Positions 53,461 to 62,262 of a stretch of 64,000 nucleotides of DNA are shown here, one piece after another. The stretch is taken from NCBI RefSeq assembly GCF_903166545.1, contig NZ_CAESCH010000001.1, positions 1,430,001-1,494,000 of the forward strand. The letters run 5' to 3'. This stretch comes from Metabacillus schmidteae. Lineage in GTDB: Bacteria; Bacillota; Bacilli; Bacillales; Bacillaceae. Each line of letters begins with the position of its first letter. Position 1 is the stretch's first letter. The translations under genes and the position numbers were made by a program. Below the pieces are notes generated by a model that had not been told where the DNA came from, did not search any database, and saw only the letters and a program-made list of their open reading frames with translations.

Positions 53461-53505
53461 GCGTTTCAACCTCGTATTTTCCCCCATATTGATGTAGGGA
53501 CGGTT

Positions 53506-54096
53506 TTAATCCGCATCATATTCTTCAATCATTTTAAACAGGTCTTTCGATCGAAATGCATGTACCAATTTTTTTAACCACAAATAATATTTAGTTGATT
53601 CTTCAAGTAGTTGAAGATCTTTTTTTGCTTTTCGATGTAAAGCATCAGGCACATCGGGATTTTCTACTAGAGAATTTAATTGTTGAGTTGCTTTTTCGAT
53701 CGCTTGTAAGTTTATTGAGAGTTCACGATCCCACTTTTTGCAGAAAAAGGAAACAAATGATACAAAAAAGTCTTTCTCTGCTGTATATAAATCTTTTCGT
53801 TCCCCTTTTCGCCAAACTTTTTGTACCATTTCGATATCCATTAGAGAATGAATACCTGTGCTCATGCTTGGTTTGCTCATTCCCAAACTATTGCTCATCT
53901 GGTTCAATGTCATTGGTTCTTCACTAAAATATAGAACTCCATAAAGTCTGCCGACTGATAGAGTTATTCCATATAAATCCATCGTTTCAGCTATAGCATC
54001 AATAACAATTGCCTCTGCTTCTTCTAGTACTTCTAAATAATCCTTATCATGGGGTTGAAGATCTCGTTCTACCACATTAACACACATCCTCTCCAT
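53506..54096 (-). CDS. gbsR: GbsR family choline-responsive repressor, paralogue 2
   Basis: 196 residues. EAIVIDAIAETMDLYGITLS, VGRLYGVLYFSEEPMTLNQM and SLGMSKPSMSTGIHSLMDIE match GbsR and paralogue 1 closely. It is divergent from gbsA and shares a 195-base promoter region with it, the native GbsR arrangement in B. subtilis. It should block gbsA until choline is present. GGGGGGTGAT precedes the ATG at 54096. Confidence 0.9.
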   Translation of the reverse strand: MERMCVNVVERDLQPHDKDYLEVLEEAEAIVIDAIAETMDLYGITLSVGRLYGVLYFSEEPMTLNQMSNSLGMSKPSMSTGIHSLMDIEMVQKVWRKGERKDLYTAEKDFFVSFVSFFCKKWDRELSINLQAIEKATQQLNSLVENPDVPDALHRKAKKDLQLLEESTKYYLWLKKLVHAFRSKDLFKMIEEYDAD

Positions 54097-54143
54097 AATA
54101 TCACCCCCCTTTTTCGTAAAAATAATACATAAAATATAAATTT

Positions 54144-54228
54144 AATATAGCAGAGAGAAAGTAAAAGTCAATACAAAATATTCGGAAAATTTAGTATTGA
54201 CAGAATAAAAAGAAAGTTTTATACTTTC
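54144..54228. promoter_or_regulatory. Divergent gbsR-gbsA promoters with nested inverted repeats
   Basis: gbsA: -35 TTGACA (54197) and -10 TATACT (54220), 17 bp spacer. gbsR (minus): -35 TTGACT (complement of 54166-54171) and -10 TATATT (complement of 54144-54149), 16 bp spacer. The two -35 boxes lie in a perfect repeat GTCAATAC / GTATTGAC. A second perfect palindrome GAAAGT-TTTAT-ACTTTC (54212-54228) covers the gbsA -10, a good candidate for the GbsR operator. Confidence 0.8.
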
Positions 54229-54291
54229 GGTATATTAAAAACGTTTAATTTTTTCTTAACAAATACCAATTTTTGGAGGTGTCTATTTCTA

Positions 54292-55794
54292 ATGAAACGA
54301 ATGTACATCAATGGTCAATGGGTTCAGGCAAAAAGTAATGAAACTAAAGAGATCATCAATCCTTTTAATCAAGAAGTGATTGAAACAGTTCCTCGAGGAA
54401 GCAGGGAAGATGCAAAAGAAGCAATTCTAGCAGCAAGAAATGCTTTTGATGAAGGAGAGTGGGGTCACCTATCAGCGGCTGAACGAGGTGATCTTCTTTT
54501 TCAAGTAGCTCAAAAAATAAAAGAGAATAAACAAGAATTGGCTGAGTTAGAGTCACTGAATACAGGGAAAACGGTTACAGAAAGTCTTGCTGATATGGAT
54601 GGGATTGCTGGGGTGTTTCAATATTATGCAGGACTTGCTGATAAAGACGGAGGTTTGATGATTGAATCTCCTAATCCAAATTCAGTTAGTCGTGTCATAC
54701 GTGAACCTGTTGGTGTTTGTGGATTGATTGCTCCTTGGAATTATCCATTGCTTCAAGCATCATGGAAACTAGCACCGGCATTAGCTGCGGGCAATACAGT
54801 TGTGCTAAAACCAGCCGAAATTACACCACTTACATCGATCAAAATGTGTGAGATTTTTGAAGAAGTAGGCTTTCCAAAAGGTGTCATAAACCTTGTATTG
54901 GGCCCAGGTTCATCAGTCGGGTCAGAATTGGCTGAAAACCCGCTTGTCGACCTTATTTCATTTACAGGTGGAGCAGAAGGGGGCAGACAAATTATGAAAG
55001 CAGCCAGTGGTAACTTTAAAAAGATTTCAATGGAACTTGGCGGAAAAAATCCAAACCTTGTGTTTGCGGATGCCGATTTTGATACGGCTGTTGATTATGC
55101 CCTAAATGCTGTTTTCTTCCATGCTGGACAAGTTTGTTCCGCAGGTGCCCGATTAATTCTAGAAAAATCCATTCACGATCGATTTGTAGAAGCAGTCGTA
55201 GAACGAGCAAAGCATATTAGAATTGGAGACGGTTTCGATGAAGATACTCAAATGGGGCCGGTTATCTCTGCTGAGCATTTGGCTAGTATTGAAGATTATA
55301 TTCAAACAGGGCTGAAGGAAGGTGCAACGCTTGTTCTTGGAGGAAAAAGGCCTAGTGCACCTGAGCTGCAAAAAGGCTTTTTTATCGAACCAACTATTTT
55401 TACAAATTGTCATACGAATATGCACATTGTACAAGAGGAATCCTTTGGCCCTGTACTAACAATAGAGAAATTTGAAACAGAGGAAGAGGCAGTCCGTCTT
55501 GCTAACGATAGTTTGTATGGACTTGCTGGAGCAGTCTGGACACGCGATATGAACCGTGCCGAGCGTGTTGTAAGGAAACTTCGTATGGGAACAACATGGA
55601 TTAATGACTATCATCCGTACTTTCCACAAGCACCATGGGGTGGTTATAAACAGTCCGGAATCGGACGGGAGTTGAGTCATGTTGGGATTGAAGAATATAC
55701 AGAAATCAAACATATTTATTTAAATACGCAACCAGAACCTATGAATTGGTTTAAAGAAGTAAAGGGAAAAGCAAGTCAATTAGCAGAATTTTAA
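54292..55794 (+). CDS. gbsA: Betaine-aldehyde dehydrogenase (GbsA/BetB)
   Basis: 500 residues of the aldehyde dehydrogenase superfamily. The NAD-binding region GLIAPWNYPLLQASWKLAPA, the catalytic Glu in SMELGGKNP and the catalytic Cys in HAGQVCSAGAR are all present, with the end typical of betaine-aldehyde enzymes (GTTWINDYHPYFPQAPWGGY, KQSGIGREL). It oxidises betaine aldehyde to glycine betaine, the second step of osmoprotectant synthesis. TTGGAGGTG is 10 bases from the ATG. It is followed by a relic of gbsB and by betA. Confidence 0.95.
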   Translation: MKRMYINGQWVQAKSNETKEIINPFNQEVIETVPRGSREDAKEAILAARNAFDEGEWGHLSAAERGDLLFQVAQKIKENKQELAELESLNTGKTVTESLADMDGIAGVFQYYAGLADKDGGLMIESPNPNSVSRVIREPVGVCGLIAPWNYPLLQASWKLAPALAAGNTVVLKPAEITPLTSIKMCEIFEEVGFPKGVINLVLGPGSSVGSELAENPLVDLISFTGGAEGGRQIMKAASGNFKKISMELGGKNPNLVFADADFDTAVDYALNAVFFHAGQVCSAGARLILEKSIHDRFVEAVVERAKHIRIGDGFDEDTQMGPVISAEHLASIEDYIQTGLKEGATLVLGGKRPSAPELQKGFFIEPTIFTNCHTNMHIVQEESFGPVLTIEKFETEEEAVRLANDSLYGLAGAVWTRDMNRAERVVRKLRMGTTWINDYHPYFPQAPWGGYKQSGIGRELSHVGIEEYTEIKHIYLNTQPEPMNWFKEVKGKASQLAEF

Positions 55795-55822
55795 AATTAT
55801 AAAATGAAGGAGTAGTTCTTAA

Positions 55823-55963
55823 GCGGTTTATCAACTAGTGGAAGACGTTGGAATTCCTAAACTTGCCGAACAGGGAGTACCTTGGGATATGATTCCGCGC
55901 TGGGATAAAGAAGCGTTTAATGATTCGTATTCCATTGTAAACCCTTGTGATATTAATATGTAA
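55823..55963 (+). pseudogene. 3' remnant of gbsB, type III (iron) alcohol dehydrogenase
   Basis: 47 in-frame codons read AVYQLVEDVGIPKLAEQGVP, DMIPRWDKEAFNDSYSIVNP and stop soon after. This is the C-terminal pattern of iron-containing alcohol dehydrogenases such as GbsB (LVEDVGIP, IPRWAKEAFNDSYSIVNPR). The rest is missing: no start, no NAD or iron-binding region. It sits exactly where gbsB stands in B. subtilis, right after gbsA. About 140 bases further begins betA. Confidence 0.8.
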
Positions 55964-56103
55964 AAGGATAAGAATGGATTTACGCCGTTGCTTTAACCTA
56001 GAAGCTATTAACGGATTCAATAACTGAAGTAGGATTTTTTAATGAATGCTTTTCATATTTATCACTGCATTCAAATTTTTCAACATCCAAGGAGGTCTGG
56101 TAG

Positions 56104-57801
56104 ATGAAAGAAACATATGACATTGTTATTATTGGCGGCGGTAGTGCGGGTTGTGTTCTCGGCAACCGTCTAAGTGAAGATGGGACACGCACTGTTCTTG
56201 TTCTAGAGGCAGGACGTAGGGATTATTCATGGGATCTATTGATCCAAATGCCAGCAGCTTTGCCGTTCCCCGCAGGGAAGCCACTCTACGACTGGAGATA
56301 CGTGTCTGACCCTGAACCTTATATGAATGGACGACGTGTCAAGCATGCCCGGGGAAAGGTGCTCGGAGGTTCGGGCTCAATCAATGGCATGATTTACCAA
56401 CGCGGTAATCCATTAGACTATGAACGTTGGGGAGCAGATCCAGGTATGGAAACGTGGGATTTTTCGCACTGTCTCCCGTATTTTAAACGTATGGAAAATG
56501 CTTTAGGTTCCGATCCAGAAGATGAACTGCGTGGCCACGATGGTCCTCTCAAACTGGAACGCGGTCCAGCTACTAATCCTCTATTCCAAGCGTTCTTTGA
56601 GGCAGCTGTAGAGGCTGGCTACTCGCGAACCCCCGATGTGAACGGTTTTCGGCAGGAGGGATTCGGTCCGTTTGATAAGCATGTGTACAAAGGTAGGCGG
56701 TTTGGACCTTCACGTGCATATCTGCATCCGGTTATGGGGCGTCAGAACCTCACTGTGAAAACCCGTGCTTTTGTTACAGGTATCGATTTCAATGGTAGGC
56801 GAGCCAACGGTGTGACATATCGACGAGACGGGAAGACTCATCATGTTACGGCGGGTGAAGTTATACTCGCTGGTGGTGCAATCAACACGCCGCAGTTACT
56901 TCAGCTGTCGGGTGTGGGCGATGCTGATTATCTGCGCTCACTCGGCATCAAACCGGTAGTTCACCTTCCTGGTGTAGGCGAAAACCTTCAGGATCATCTC
57001 GAAGTCTATATCCAACACTCTTGTCCGCTGCCGGTTTCCGAACAGCCTAACTTACAGAAACGGCGGATGCCTTGGATTGGTTTGCAGTGGATGCTTGGAC
57101 GCACTGGTCCGGCAGCGACTAACCATTTCGAAGGCGGAGGTTTCGTCCGTTCGAACGAGGACGTCGCTTACCCAAATCTGATGTTCCATTTCCTTCCTGT
57201 AGCGGTTCGGTACGACGGACAGAAAGCGCCCACTGCTCACGGATTCCAGGTACATGTCGGACCTATGTACTCCGATGCTCGGGGGAAATTGAAGATCCGT
57301 TCGAGTGATCCCACTCAGCACCCGAGTATGGTCTTCAACTATCTTTCTACCGAACAGGACCGGCGTGAGTGGATTGAAGCGATAAAAGTTTCACGTGATA
57401 TCCTATCTCAACCAGCTATGGCACCCTACAATTCGGGAGAAATCTCACCCGGCCCTTCCGTTCGTACAGATAAGGAGATTTTGGATTGGGTAGCGAAAGA
57501 TGCCGAGACTGCACTTCATCCGAGTTGTACGGCAAAGATGGGGCCCGCTTCAGATCCCATGTCTGTCGTAGATCCGCTAACCATGAAGGTCCATGGTCTC
57601 GACAATGTACGAGTGGTCGATGCGTCTGCTATGCCTTACGTAACTAACGGCAATATTCATGCACCGGTGTTGATGTTGGCGGAAAAGGCATCGGACTTAA
57701 TCCTAGGTCGTAAACCGCTGGATCCTGTTAAAGCCGAATTCTACCGTCATAGAGTACATCCGGCCGATGCAGGTACACATAAACCCTTTGTATTGGTTTA
57801 A
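56104..57801 (+). CDS. betA: Choline dehydrogenase (BetA), GMC oxidoreductase
   Basis: 565 residues with the GMC pattern: FAD-binding GGGSAG at 11-16 and Glu35, the GMC-1 box [23 protein letters not shown]-2 [15 protein letters not shown], and the active-site His region HPSCTAKMG with [14 protein letters not shown]. It oxidises choline to betaine aldehyde, feeding GbsA. BetA is the Gram-negative-type enzyme; the coding sequence here is visibly richer in G+C than its neighbours. AAGGAGGTCTGG precedes the ATG. No terminator is obvious. Confidence 0.95.
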   Translation: MKETYDIVIIGGGSAGCVLGNRLSEDGTRTVLVLEAGRRDYSWDLLIQMPAALPFPAGKPLYDWRYVSDPEPYMNGRRVKHARGKVLGGSGSINGMIYQRGNPLDYERWGADPGMETWDFSHCLPYFKRMENALGSDPEDELRGHDGPLKLERGPATNPLFQAFFEAAVEAGYSRTPDVNGFRQEGFGPFDKHVYKGRRFGPSRAYLHPVMGRQNLTVKTRAFVTGIDFNGRRANGVTYRRDGKTHHVTAGEVILAGGAINTPQLLQLSGVGDADYLRSLGIKPVVHLPGVGENLQDHLEVYIQHSCPLPVSEQPNLQKRRMPWIGLQWMLGRTGPAATNHFEGGGFVRSNEDVAYPNLMFHFLPVAVRYDGQKAPTAHGFQVHVGPMYSDARGKLKIRSSDPTQHPSMVFNYLSTEQDRREWIEAIKVSRDILSQPAMAPYNSGEISPGPSVRTDKEILDWVAKDAETALHPSCTAKMGPASDPMSVVDPLTMKVHGLDNVRVVDASAMPYVTNGNIHAPVLMLAEKASDLILGRKPLDPVKAEFYRHRVHPADAGTHKPFVLV

Positions 57802-57967
57802 GTGAATCTTAAATAAAAAACTAGCAAACTCCGACATTAGAAACTAGAACAATTAAACTTCCAATATTAATCAGTTTTGATGAAGTTTAATTAAATTTGT
57901 TTTAACTGGATTTCTCGCACCAACAATTCCTCCCTGCTCTACTAAAAAAATGAAGGGAAATGGAGGT
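57802..57967. other. Spacer after betA
   Basis: No gene or hairpin of note; A+T content returns to the local average. Confidence 0.4.
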
Positions 57968-58140
57968 TTGAAACAAAGAATAGTTTTAGCAATGTTCCTA
58001 ATGTTTTGTGGTTTATTGGTAATTTCTTTGCCAGTAAGCGATTATTTTCTTTCAGTAACGCACATGGACCTTCGTTTATTGATTTTATTGGGATTTTGAT
58101 TCTATTATCCGGTTATTTAATTATTCTTTTAAAATTTTGA
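57968..58140 (+). pseudogene. Small two-helix membrane protein gene, frameshifted
   Basis: A frame from TTG 57968 (KQRIVLAMFLMFCGLLVISL, one helix) runs out after TGA at 58099. A neighbouring frame carries on with NAHGPSFIDFIGILILLSGY and LIILLKF, a second helix, to TGA 58138. One indel near 58040-58065 would join them. GGAGG is close to the TTG. Family unknown. Confidence 0.5.
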
Positions 58141-58165
58141 AATTATAGAGGAATTTTAAAGAATT

Positions 58166-58336
58166 ATGCTAATAATAGGATTTATAAAATTACAGTTTTT
58201 TTTGGGTGGTTTTGGAAGTGGGATATTGGTAGCGTCAGTGGCGGGAGACTTCAGGCAATAGTGGATTGTTGGATGCAGTATCTTGGCATTCGTTCAGATA
58301 ATGGCGATATATGTCATTATAAAAAATTTGGTATAA
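58166..58336 (+). pseudogene. Small membrane protein gene with in-frame stop
   Basis: 57 codons: MLIIGFIKLQFFLGGFGSGI then LVASVAGDFRQ, TAG at codon 32, then WIVGCSILAFVQIMAIYVII and stop. Two helices are visible across the stop. AGAGGA is rather far upstream. Unknown family. Confidence 0.5.
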
Positions 58337-58947
58337 AATAATTTATTTATGGTATTTGTGCTATGGACTGCTCACATTGGCATCGTCGAGTCCGATTATT
58401 AAGCAATAAAATTAACACACCAGCATCCCATGTGTTGCCACATACACTCCGGACATATAAAGTGCTGTTCCAACTTGTAAGAAAAGAAAATTAAAGATGC
58501 AGTAGTGGGCAAGGGCTTATTAAACTAGCTGTTGGATCGGTGAAGAAACGGAAAAGAGGGACGGTGAACTGTCCCTCCGACTAAATACCTTTGATATAGA
58601 CAAGATAAGTATTCCTGAAAAAACATTAGTGAGAATTGAAAAATGAATGTTTTTCAACTATTGGGTGCAAGAGTTAATGATTGGGATGGCTGCGGCGATC
58701 CTTTTTTTATTGTACTAAACCAGCTAATAGAAACTACTCAATTACTTCATTAAAGGGCGCGATTGTTGAATAAACAGTAAGAAAATGATCAATCTTTTTT
58801 ATGGAAATTTTATACTTATTTAGCAAGACTCCATTTTGATCAATCTTTATTCAAAATGGAGTTTTTACATTGTCTCTAGGTAGGGGTTTGTAATTTAACT
58901 ATAATCAAACTTTATTTGAAGCATAAAGTAAACAAAGTGAGGTTAGC
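58337..58947. other. Spacer with several hairpins
   Basis: No gene is supported; a 43-residue frame at 58363-58494 lacks a ribosome site. Hairpins: GAGGGAC / GTCCCTC at 58556-58577, and a weak stem before a T7 run at 58706. A GGGCGC motif (AAAGGGCGCGATTGTTGAAT) lies at 58752-58771. Confidence 0.5.
58828..58866 (+). terminator. Strong hairpin terminator
   Basis: ACTCCATTTTG and CAAAATGGAGT form a perfect 11-bp stem with a 13-nt loop, followed by five T. The gene it served may be one of the broken ones upstream. Confidence 0.85.
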
Positions 58948-59404
58948 ATGGATAAAGATCAAATTATCAAAATTATATCATCGAAAATTAGATTAATTCG
59001 TCTAGAAAAAAGGTATTCTCAAGACAAAATGGCTGAAATCATGGGCATCTCAAAAAAAAACTCTTGTTCAAATTGAAAAAGGGAGATCCTTAGCTGGTTG
59101 GTCAAATTCAGTTGTAATATGTTCCTTATTTAGAGACAGTGAGATTTTACGATCTGTTTTAGGCGATGAGCCTCTGGAAGTCATTGAGACAATTGCCCAC
59201 GATAGAATGGAAAAACCAAAGGATAAGACAATGGGAGGAAAAATCTGGTGGCAAGAAATTAATAAAAAGGGAAATTTTCGATTACAACAAAATTTGGTTA
59301 GCCAACATTATCGAATTATTGATGACCAACAATTTAGATGGTTTAGTTCGTTTGATAAACAAGAAACTTTAATCCGGTTAAATGAGTTATTTAATGAGGA
59401 GTGA
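58948..59404 (+). pseudogene. XRE-family HTH protein, frameshifted in an A9 run
   Basis: GTGAGG precedes ATG 58948. The first frame holds an HTH_3 domain (IRLIRLEKRYSQDKMAEIMG, ISKK) and then stops. Removing one A from the A9 run at 59052-59060 joins it to TLVQIEKGRSLAGWSNSVVI, LGDEPLEVIETIAHDRMEKP and a tail ending NELFNEE, in total about 151 residues. The DUF4306-like gene follows 7 bases later, a pairing seen in Bacillus. Either a read error, a real mutation or a slippage-read gene. Confidence 0.8.
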
Positions 59405-59411
59405 ATGAAAT

Positions 59412-59699
59412 TTGAAAAAGTTCCTTATTTTTATCCTTTTATTTCCTGTATTTGCATATAGTTTTTTTGCAACTTCTTGGACGGGTTCGTACATTATGCT
59501 TGAAGAAAATTGGAAAGAACATATTGTTTTTACTCCTGTAAATATGAAAGAACCTCAACAAATTTATGAAATTGATAAGTTCTTTTATGCTTTAAAATAC
59601 CAACCAATCATAAGTATTATTTGTATTTTATCTTTCTTGCTTTTAATAGGTATAAGTATTTCTTGGATTAAGAAATACGTTATGACACCCAAAGTATAG
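59412..59699 (+). CDS. DUF4306 (YjdJ-like) membrane protein
   Basis: 95 residues: helix at about 2-18, an outside loop with TSWTGSYIMLEENWKEHIVF (the conserved piece of DUF4306), and a second helix at about 65-85 (PIISIICILSFLLLIGISIS). TTG start, with GAGGAG 11 bases upstream. It follows the XRE gene directly and is probably regulated with it. Function unknown. Confidence 0.72.
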   Translation: MKKFLIFILLFPVFAYSFFATSWTGSYIMLEENWKEHIVFTPVNMKEPQQIYEIDKFFYALKYQPIISIICILSFLLLIGISISWIKKYVMTPKV

Positions 59700-59736
59700 G
59701 AAAAAACACCTTGTGCGTTTTTTAAAGGAGGTCCAT

Positions 59737-60033
59737 ATGAAGTATTTGAACTATTTAGTGCTGTTAATACCGGTTCCTTTTCTATTCCACTATTATGAAT
59801 ATGAACAACATTTAAAAAATCAGGATGCACCTTTTCTTTTCATAGTTTTTTTGTTTTTTATGATCATATCAGTAATTGCTTCAAAAGACATTAAGATTAT
59901 ACAATTATTTATCTTAACTATTATTCAAACCTTAATATCTCTATATTTAGCATCTAAATTTATAGAAAATGATACTTATTGGTTTAAACCTTTTAATAGA
60001 GATAAAGTAGTTGATACTACGTCAAGAAAATAG
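59737..60033 (+). CDS. Small membrane protein with C-terminus altered by the insertion sequence
   Basis: 98 residues with three helices (about 4-16, 32-50 and 56-74). AAAGGAGGTCC precedes ATG 59737; an in-frame start at 59713 is less well placed. The last six codons (DTTSRK) lie inside the left end of the IS3-family element, so the natural C-terminus has been cut off near residue 92. Family unknown. Confidence 0.68.
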   Translation: MKYLNYLVLLIPVPFLFHYYEYEQHLKNQDAPFLFIVFLFFMIISVIASKDIKIIQLFILTIIQTLISLYLASKFIENDTYWFKPFNRDKVVDTTSRK

Positions 60034-60120
60034 ACACAGATTTCTATCGCGCTTTCGCTTGGTGGCCTTCATAAAAAAATTTAAATTTATAAAGATTTAA
60101 ACTTTTTTATGAAGGAGAAA

Positions 60121-61026
60121 TCAAGCTGCGAATTTCCTGTACATTTGTTCAAATTCATTCGGTGTGTAATACCCCAATGTCGGATGAATTCGCTTGGAAT
60201 TGTAAAAGAACTCAATGTATTCAAATAGTGATTTTTTTGCTTCTTCTCTTGTTTTATACTTTGTTTGGTAAACAAGCTCTCGTTTTAGAATCCCGTGAAA
60301 GGACTCAATACAAGCGTTGTCGTAACAGTTTCCTTTTCGGCTCATGCTGCCAGTCATATTGTACTGTTTTAATAGATTTTGATATTCATAAGAAGCATAT
60401 TGAACACCACGATCTGAATGATGGACGACACCTTTTCCAGATTTCTGACGCTTGTACGCTATCTTTAACGCACTGATAACTAAATCTTTAGTCATGTTTT
60501 TATCCATGGCCCAGCCTACTATCTTACGAGAATACAAGTCCATTACGGTCGCCAAATACAACCAGCCCTAAATTTGTCGGAATATAAGTGATATCCGTGA
60601 CCCAGAACTGGTTGGGTTTACTCGCTTTAAACTGTCGATTTAAGACGTTTTCACTTACAGGATGATGGTGCCTCGAATTGGTCGTAGCCTTGTACTTTTT
60701 GACTGTAAAAGACTTCCATTGGTTTCGTGTCATGATCCGTGAAACCGTACGGTCACTTACTTTAACACCACGCTTCTTTAGTGTTTTTGCGATTTTAACA
60801 CTTCCATAACGTTGTTTGAATTCAAGGTGGGTCTTTAATATCTCTTGTGAGAGTTTTTCATGTTTCTTCTGTCTCTCACTTTTTGGGCGATTTAGCCACT
60901 TGAAGTATCCACTTTTAGAAACTCCCAAAACATTGCACATCTTCTCTACTCGGAATTGGGAGCGATTTTCATAGATGAATTCATACTTTACCGAGGGTCT
61001 TTCGCGAAGTAGTGCATCGCCTTTTT
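60121..61026 (-). pseudogene. IS3-family transposase OrfB (DDE), frameshifted
   Basis: Reached by -1 slippage on AAAAAAG at the end of orfA, the frame reads DALLRERPSVKYEFIYENRS, MCNVLGVSKSGYFKWLNRPK (HTH_21) and KPNQFWVTDITYIPTNLG (first Asp). Here one extra G (in TTAGGGCTGG) shifts the frame. The rest, WLYLATVMDLYSRKIVGWAM, HHSDRGVQYAS (second Asp) and CIESFHGILKREL (Glu), follows in another frame. All three DDE residues are present but not in one protein. Confidence 0.88.
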
Positions 61027-61281
61027 TAAGATTTCATTCTCCTCCTTGAGATCACGCATTTCCTTTTGAAGTGCTCTTAATTCAGCTTCTGCAGAAGAGA
61101 ACGATTGAACAGACTTCACTCCTGGTTCTTGGCCATATTTTTTCATCCAGTTATAAATAGTATTCTCATTAACATCCATTTCTCTAGCTACCTGAGCCAC
61201 AGACTTGTTGTTCTCTGCAATATACTTTACTGTTTCCTTTTTAAATGATTCATCATATCTTTTCCCAGTACCTTTTGGCAT
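60988..61281 (-). CDS. IS3-family transposase OrfA
   Basis: 97 residues: an HTH_Tnp_1 domain (RYDESFKKETVKYIAENNKS, VAQVAREMDVNENTIYNWMK) and a leucine-zipper-like coiled coil (AEAELRALQKEMRDLKEENE, ILKKAM). Near the end the codons TTA AAA AAG contain the A-AAA-AAG heptamer used for -1 frameshifting to make the OrfAB transposase. OrfA alone usually regulates transposition. AGGTGTGTCG upstream is a moderate ribosome site. Confidence 0.92.
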   Translation of the reverse strand: MPKGTGKRYDESFKKETVKYIAENNKSVAQVAREMDVNENTIYNWMKKYGQEPGVKSVQSFSSAEAELRALQKEMRDLKEENEILKKAMHYFAKDPR

Positions 61282-61356
61282 TTCGACACACCTCGTTATA
61301 GTTTTTATTTTTATTATAACAATCTGTGTCTACTTTTTAGTCTAGCATCAGTTAAA

Positions 61357-61806
61357 TTGGTTTTGATGAATTCGAATGAGTTTCAAGAATATCTGACTTC
61401 CGCTATTGAAAACTATGCATTAGAAAAGACCTTATCTGGAAACTGGCCTAGGGAGGAATCACTAATTAACGCAAGGGCTGAATTTGTCAAACTCCTACCA
61501 AAAGGTGAAAAAACTCAAGAAAATTATTTATATAATATACAATTAGATGACCAAATAGTAGGAATGCTTTGGCTTGCGAGGAAGTCCGATGAAGATGGTT
61601 TTATTTATGATATTAATATTATGGAAGGTCATCGGGGATTAGGATATGGAAAAGTAGCGGTGAAGCTTATTGAGAAAGTCAGTAAGGAGATAGGTATTAA
61701 GAAGATAGGTCTTCAAGTTTTTGGTCATAACAAAATTGCAAGAAGATTATATGAGGATTTAGGCTATAAGATTACAAATATAAAAATGGTCAAGGAAATT
61801 ATATAG
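61357..61806 (+). CDS. GNAT family N-acetyltransferase, start probably removed by the IS
   Basis: 149 residues. The GNAT acetyl-CoA motif A is in EGHRGLGYGKVAVKLIEKV, and motif B in GLQVFGHNKIARRLYEDLGY. The coding frame is open back into the IS end (ASVKLVLMNSNEF), so the native start and its ribosome site were probably in the replaced DNA. No Shine-Dalgarno precedes the TTG or ATG now available, so expression is doubtful. Substrate unknown. Confidence 0.8.
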   Translation: MVLMNSNEFQEYLTSAIENYALEKTLSGNWPREESLINARAEFVKLLPKGEKTQENYLYNIQLDDQIVGMLWLARKSDEDGFIYDINIMEGHRGLGYGKVAVKLIEKVSKEIGIKKIGLQVFGHNKIARRLYEDLGYKITNIKMVKEII

Positions 61807-62262
61807 TGGTGGGCTAAGTTATATATTTTTTTAGTTAATATATAGAATTTGAGGAGTTTTACTTAACAAACATGTTCGACTATGTAAGAAGCTAATAATC
61901 TATAATTAATGATCTTTAATGGAAGGGCTGCATGTATTTAGTGCCTTAAACTTGAAAGCAAAGACATTTATAATTCCCTTTATAGTAGGTAGGTCATATT
62001 TATTAGTGAATTCAACAAAATGAAGTATTAAAATAGGATCTATACTAAATCTAGATACTTAGACTTCATATCCTTCGATCTTTTGCAAGTACACTATTGT
62101 GTTTATCTGCTTGAAGGATAAATATCTTTGAGTTTCAAATCTTCAACAATAGAAGCGCATTAATCTAAAAAAAGATTGACGCACTTATTATTTAAGCTAT
62201 TTGTACTAACTGAGCAGTATTTGGAAGGTGAAACATCATAATTATGGTGGGAGAGTGAGTAG
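61807..62262. other. Spacer between GNAT and a membrane-protein gene
   Basis: No supported gene. A weak imperfect stem (GCGCATTAATCT with AGATTGACGC) lies at 62155-62183. GGGAGAGTGAG at the right end serves the next gene. Confidence 0.4.

Larger units (their letters stand above)
52930..53505. other. Spacer between symporter and GbsR paralogue 2
   Basis: No gene is supported. It contains the symporter promoter area, a T16 run at 53310-53325, and two copies of an approximately 50-bp element at 53078-53128 and 53411-53460. Confidence 0.45.
60012..61350 (-). mobile_element. IS3-family insertion sequence, about 1.34 kb
   Basis: Ends are TGATACTACG on the left and TAGCATCA on the right (TG...CA), with inner perfect arms TAGACACAGATT (60031-60042) and AATCTGTGTCTA (61321-61332). 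It encodes orfA and orfB on the minus strand with an A6G slippery site between them. Exact ends are uncertain by a few bases and no clear target duplication is seen. Confidence 0.88.

Noticed and set aside
58363..58494. A 43-codon frame, Arg/Leu-rich
   Set aside because: No ribosome site and surrounded by decayed sequence.
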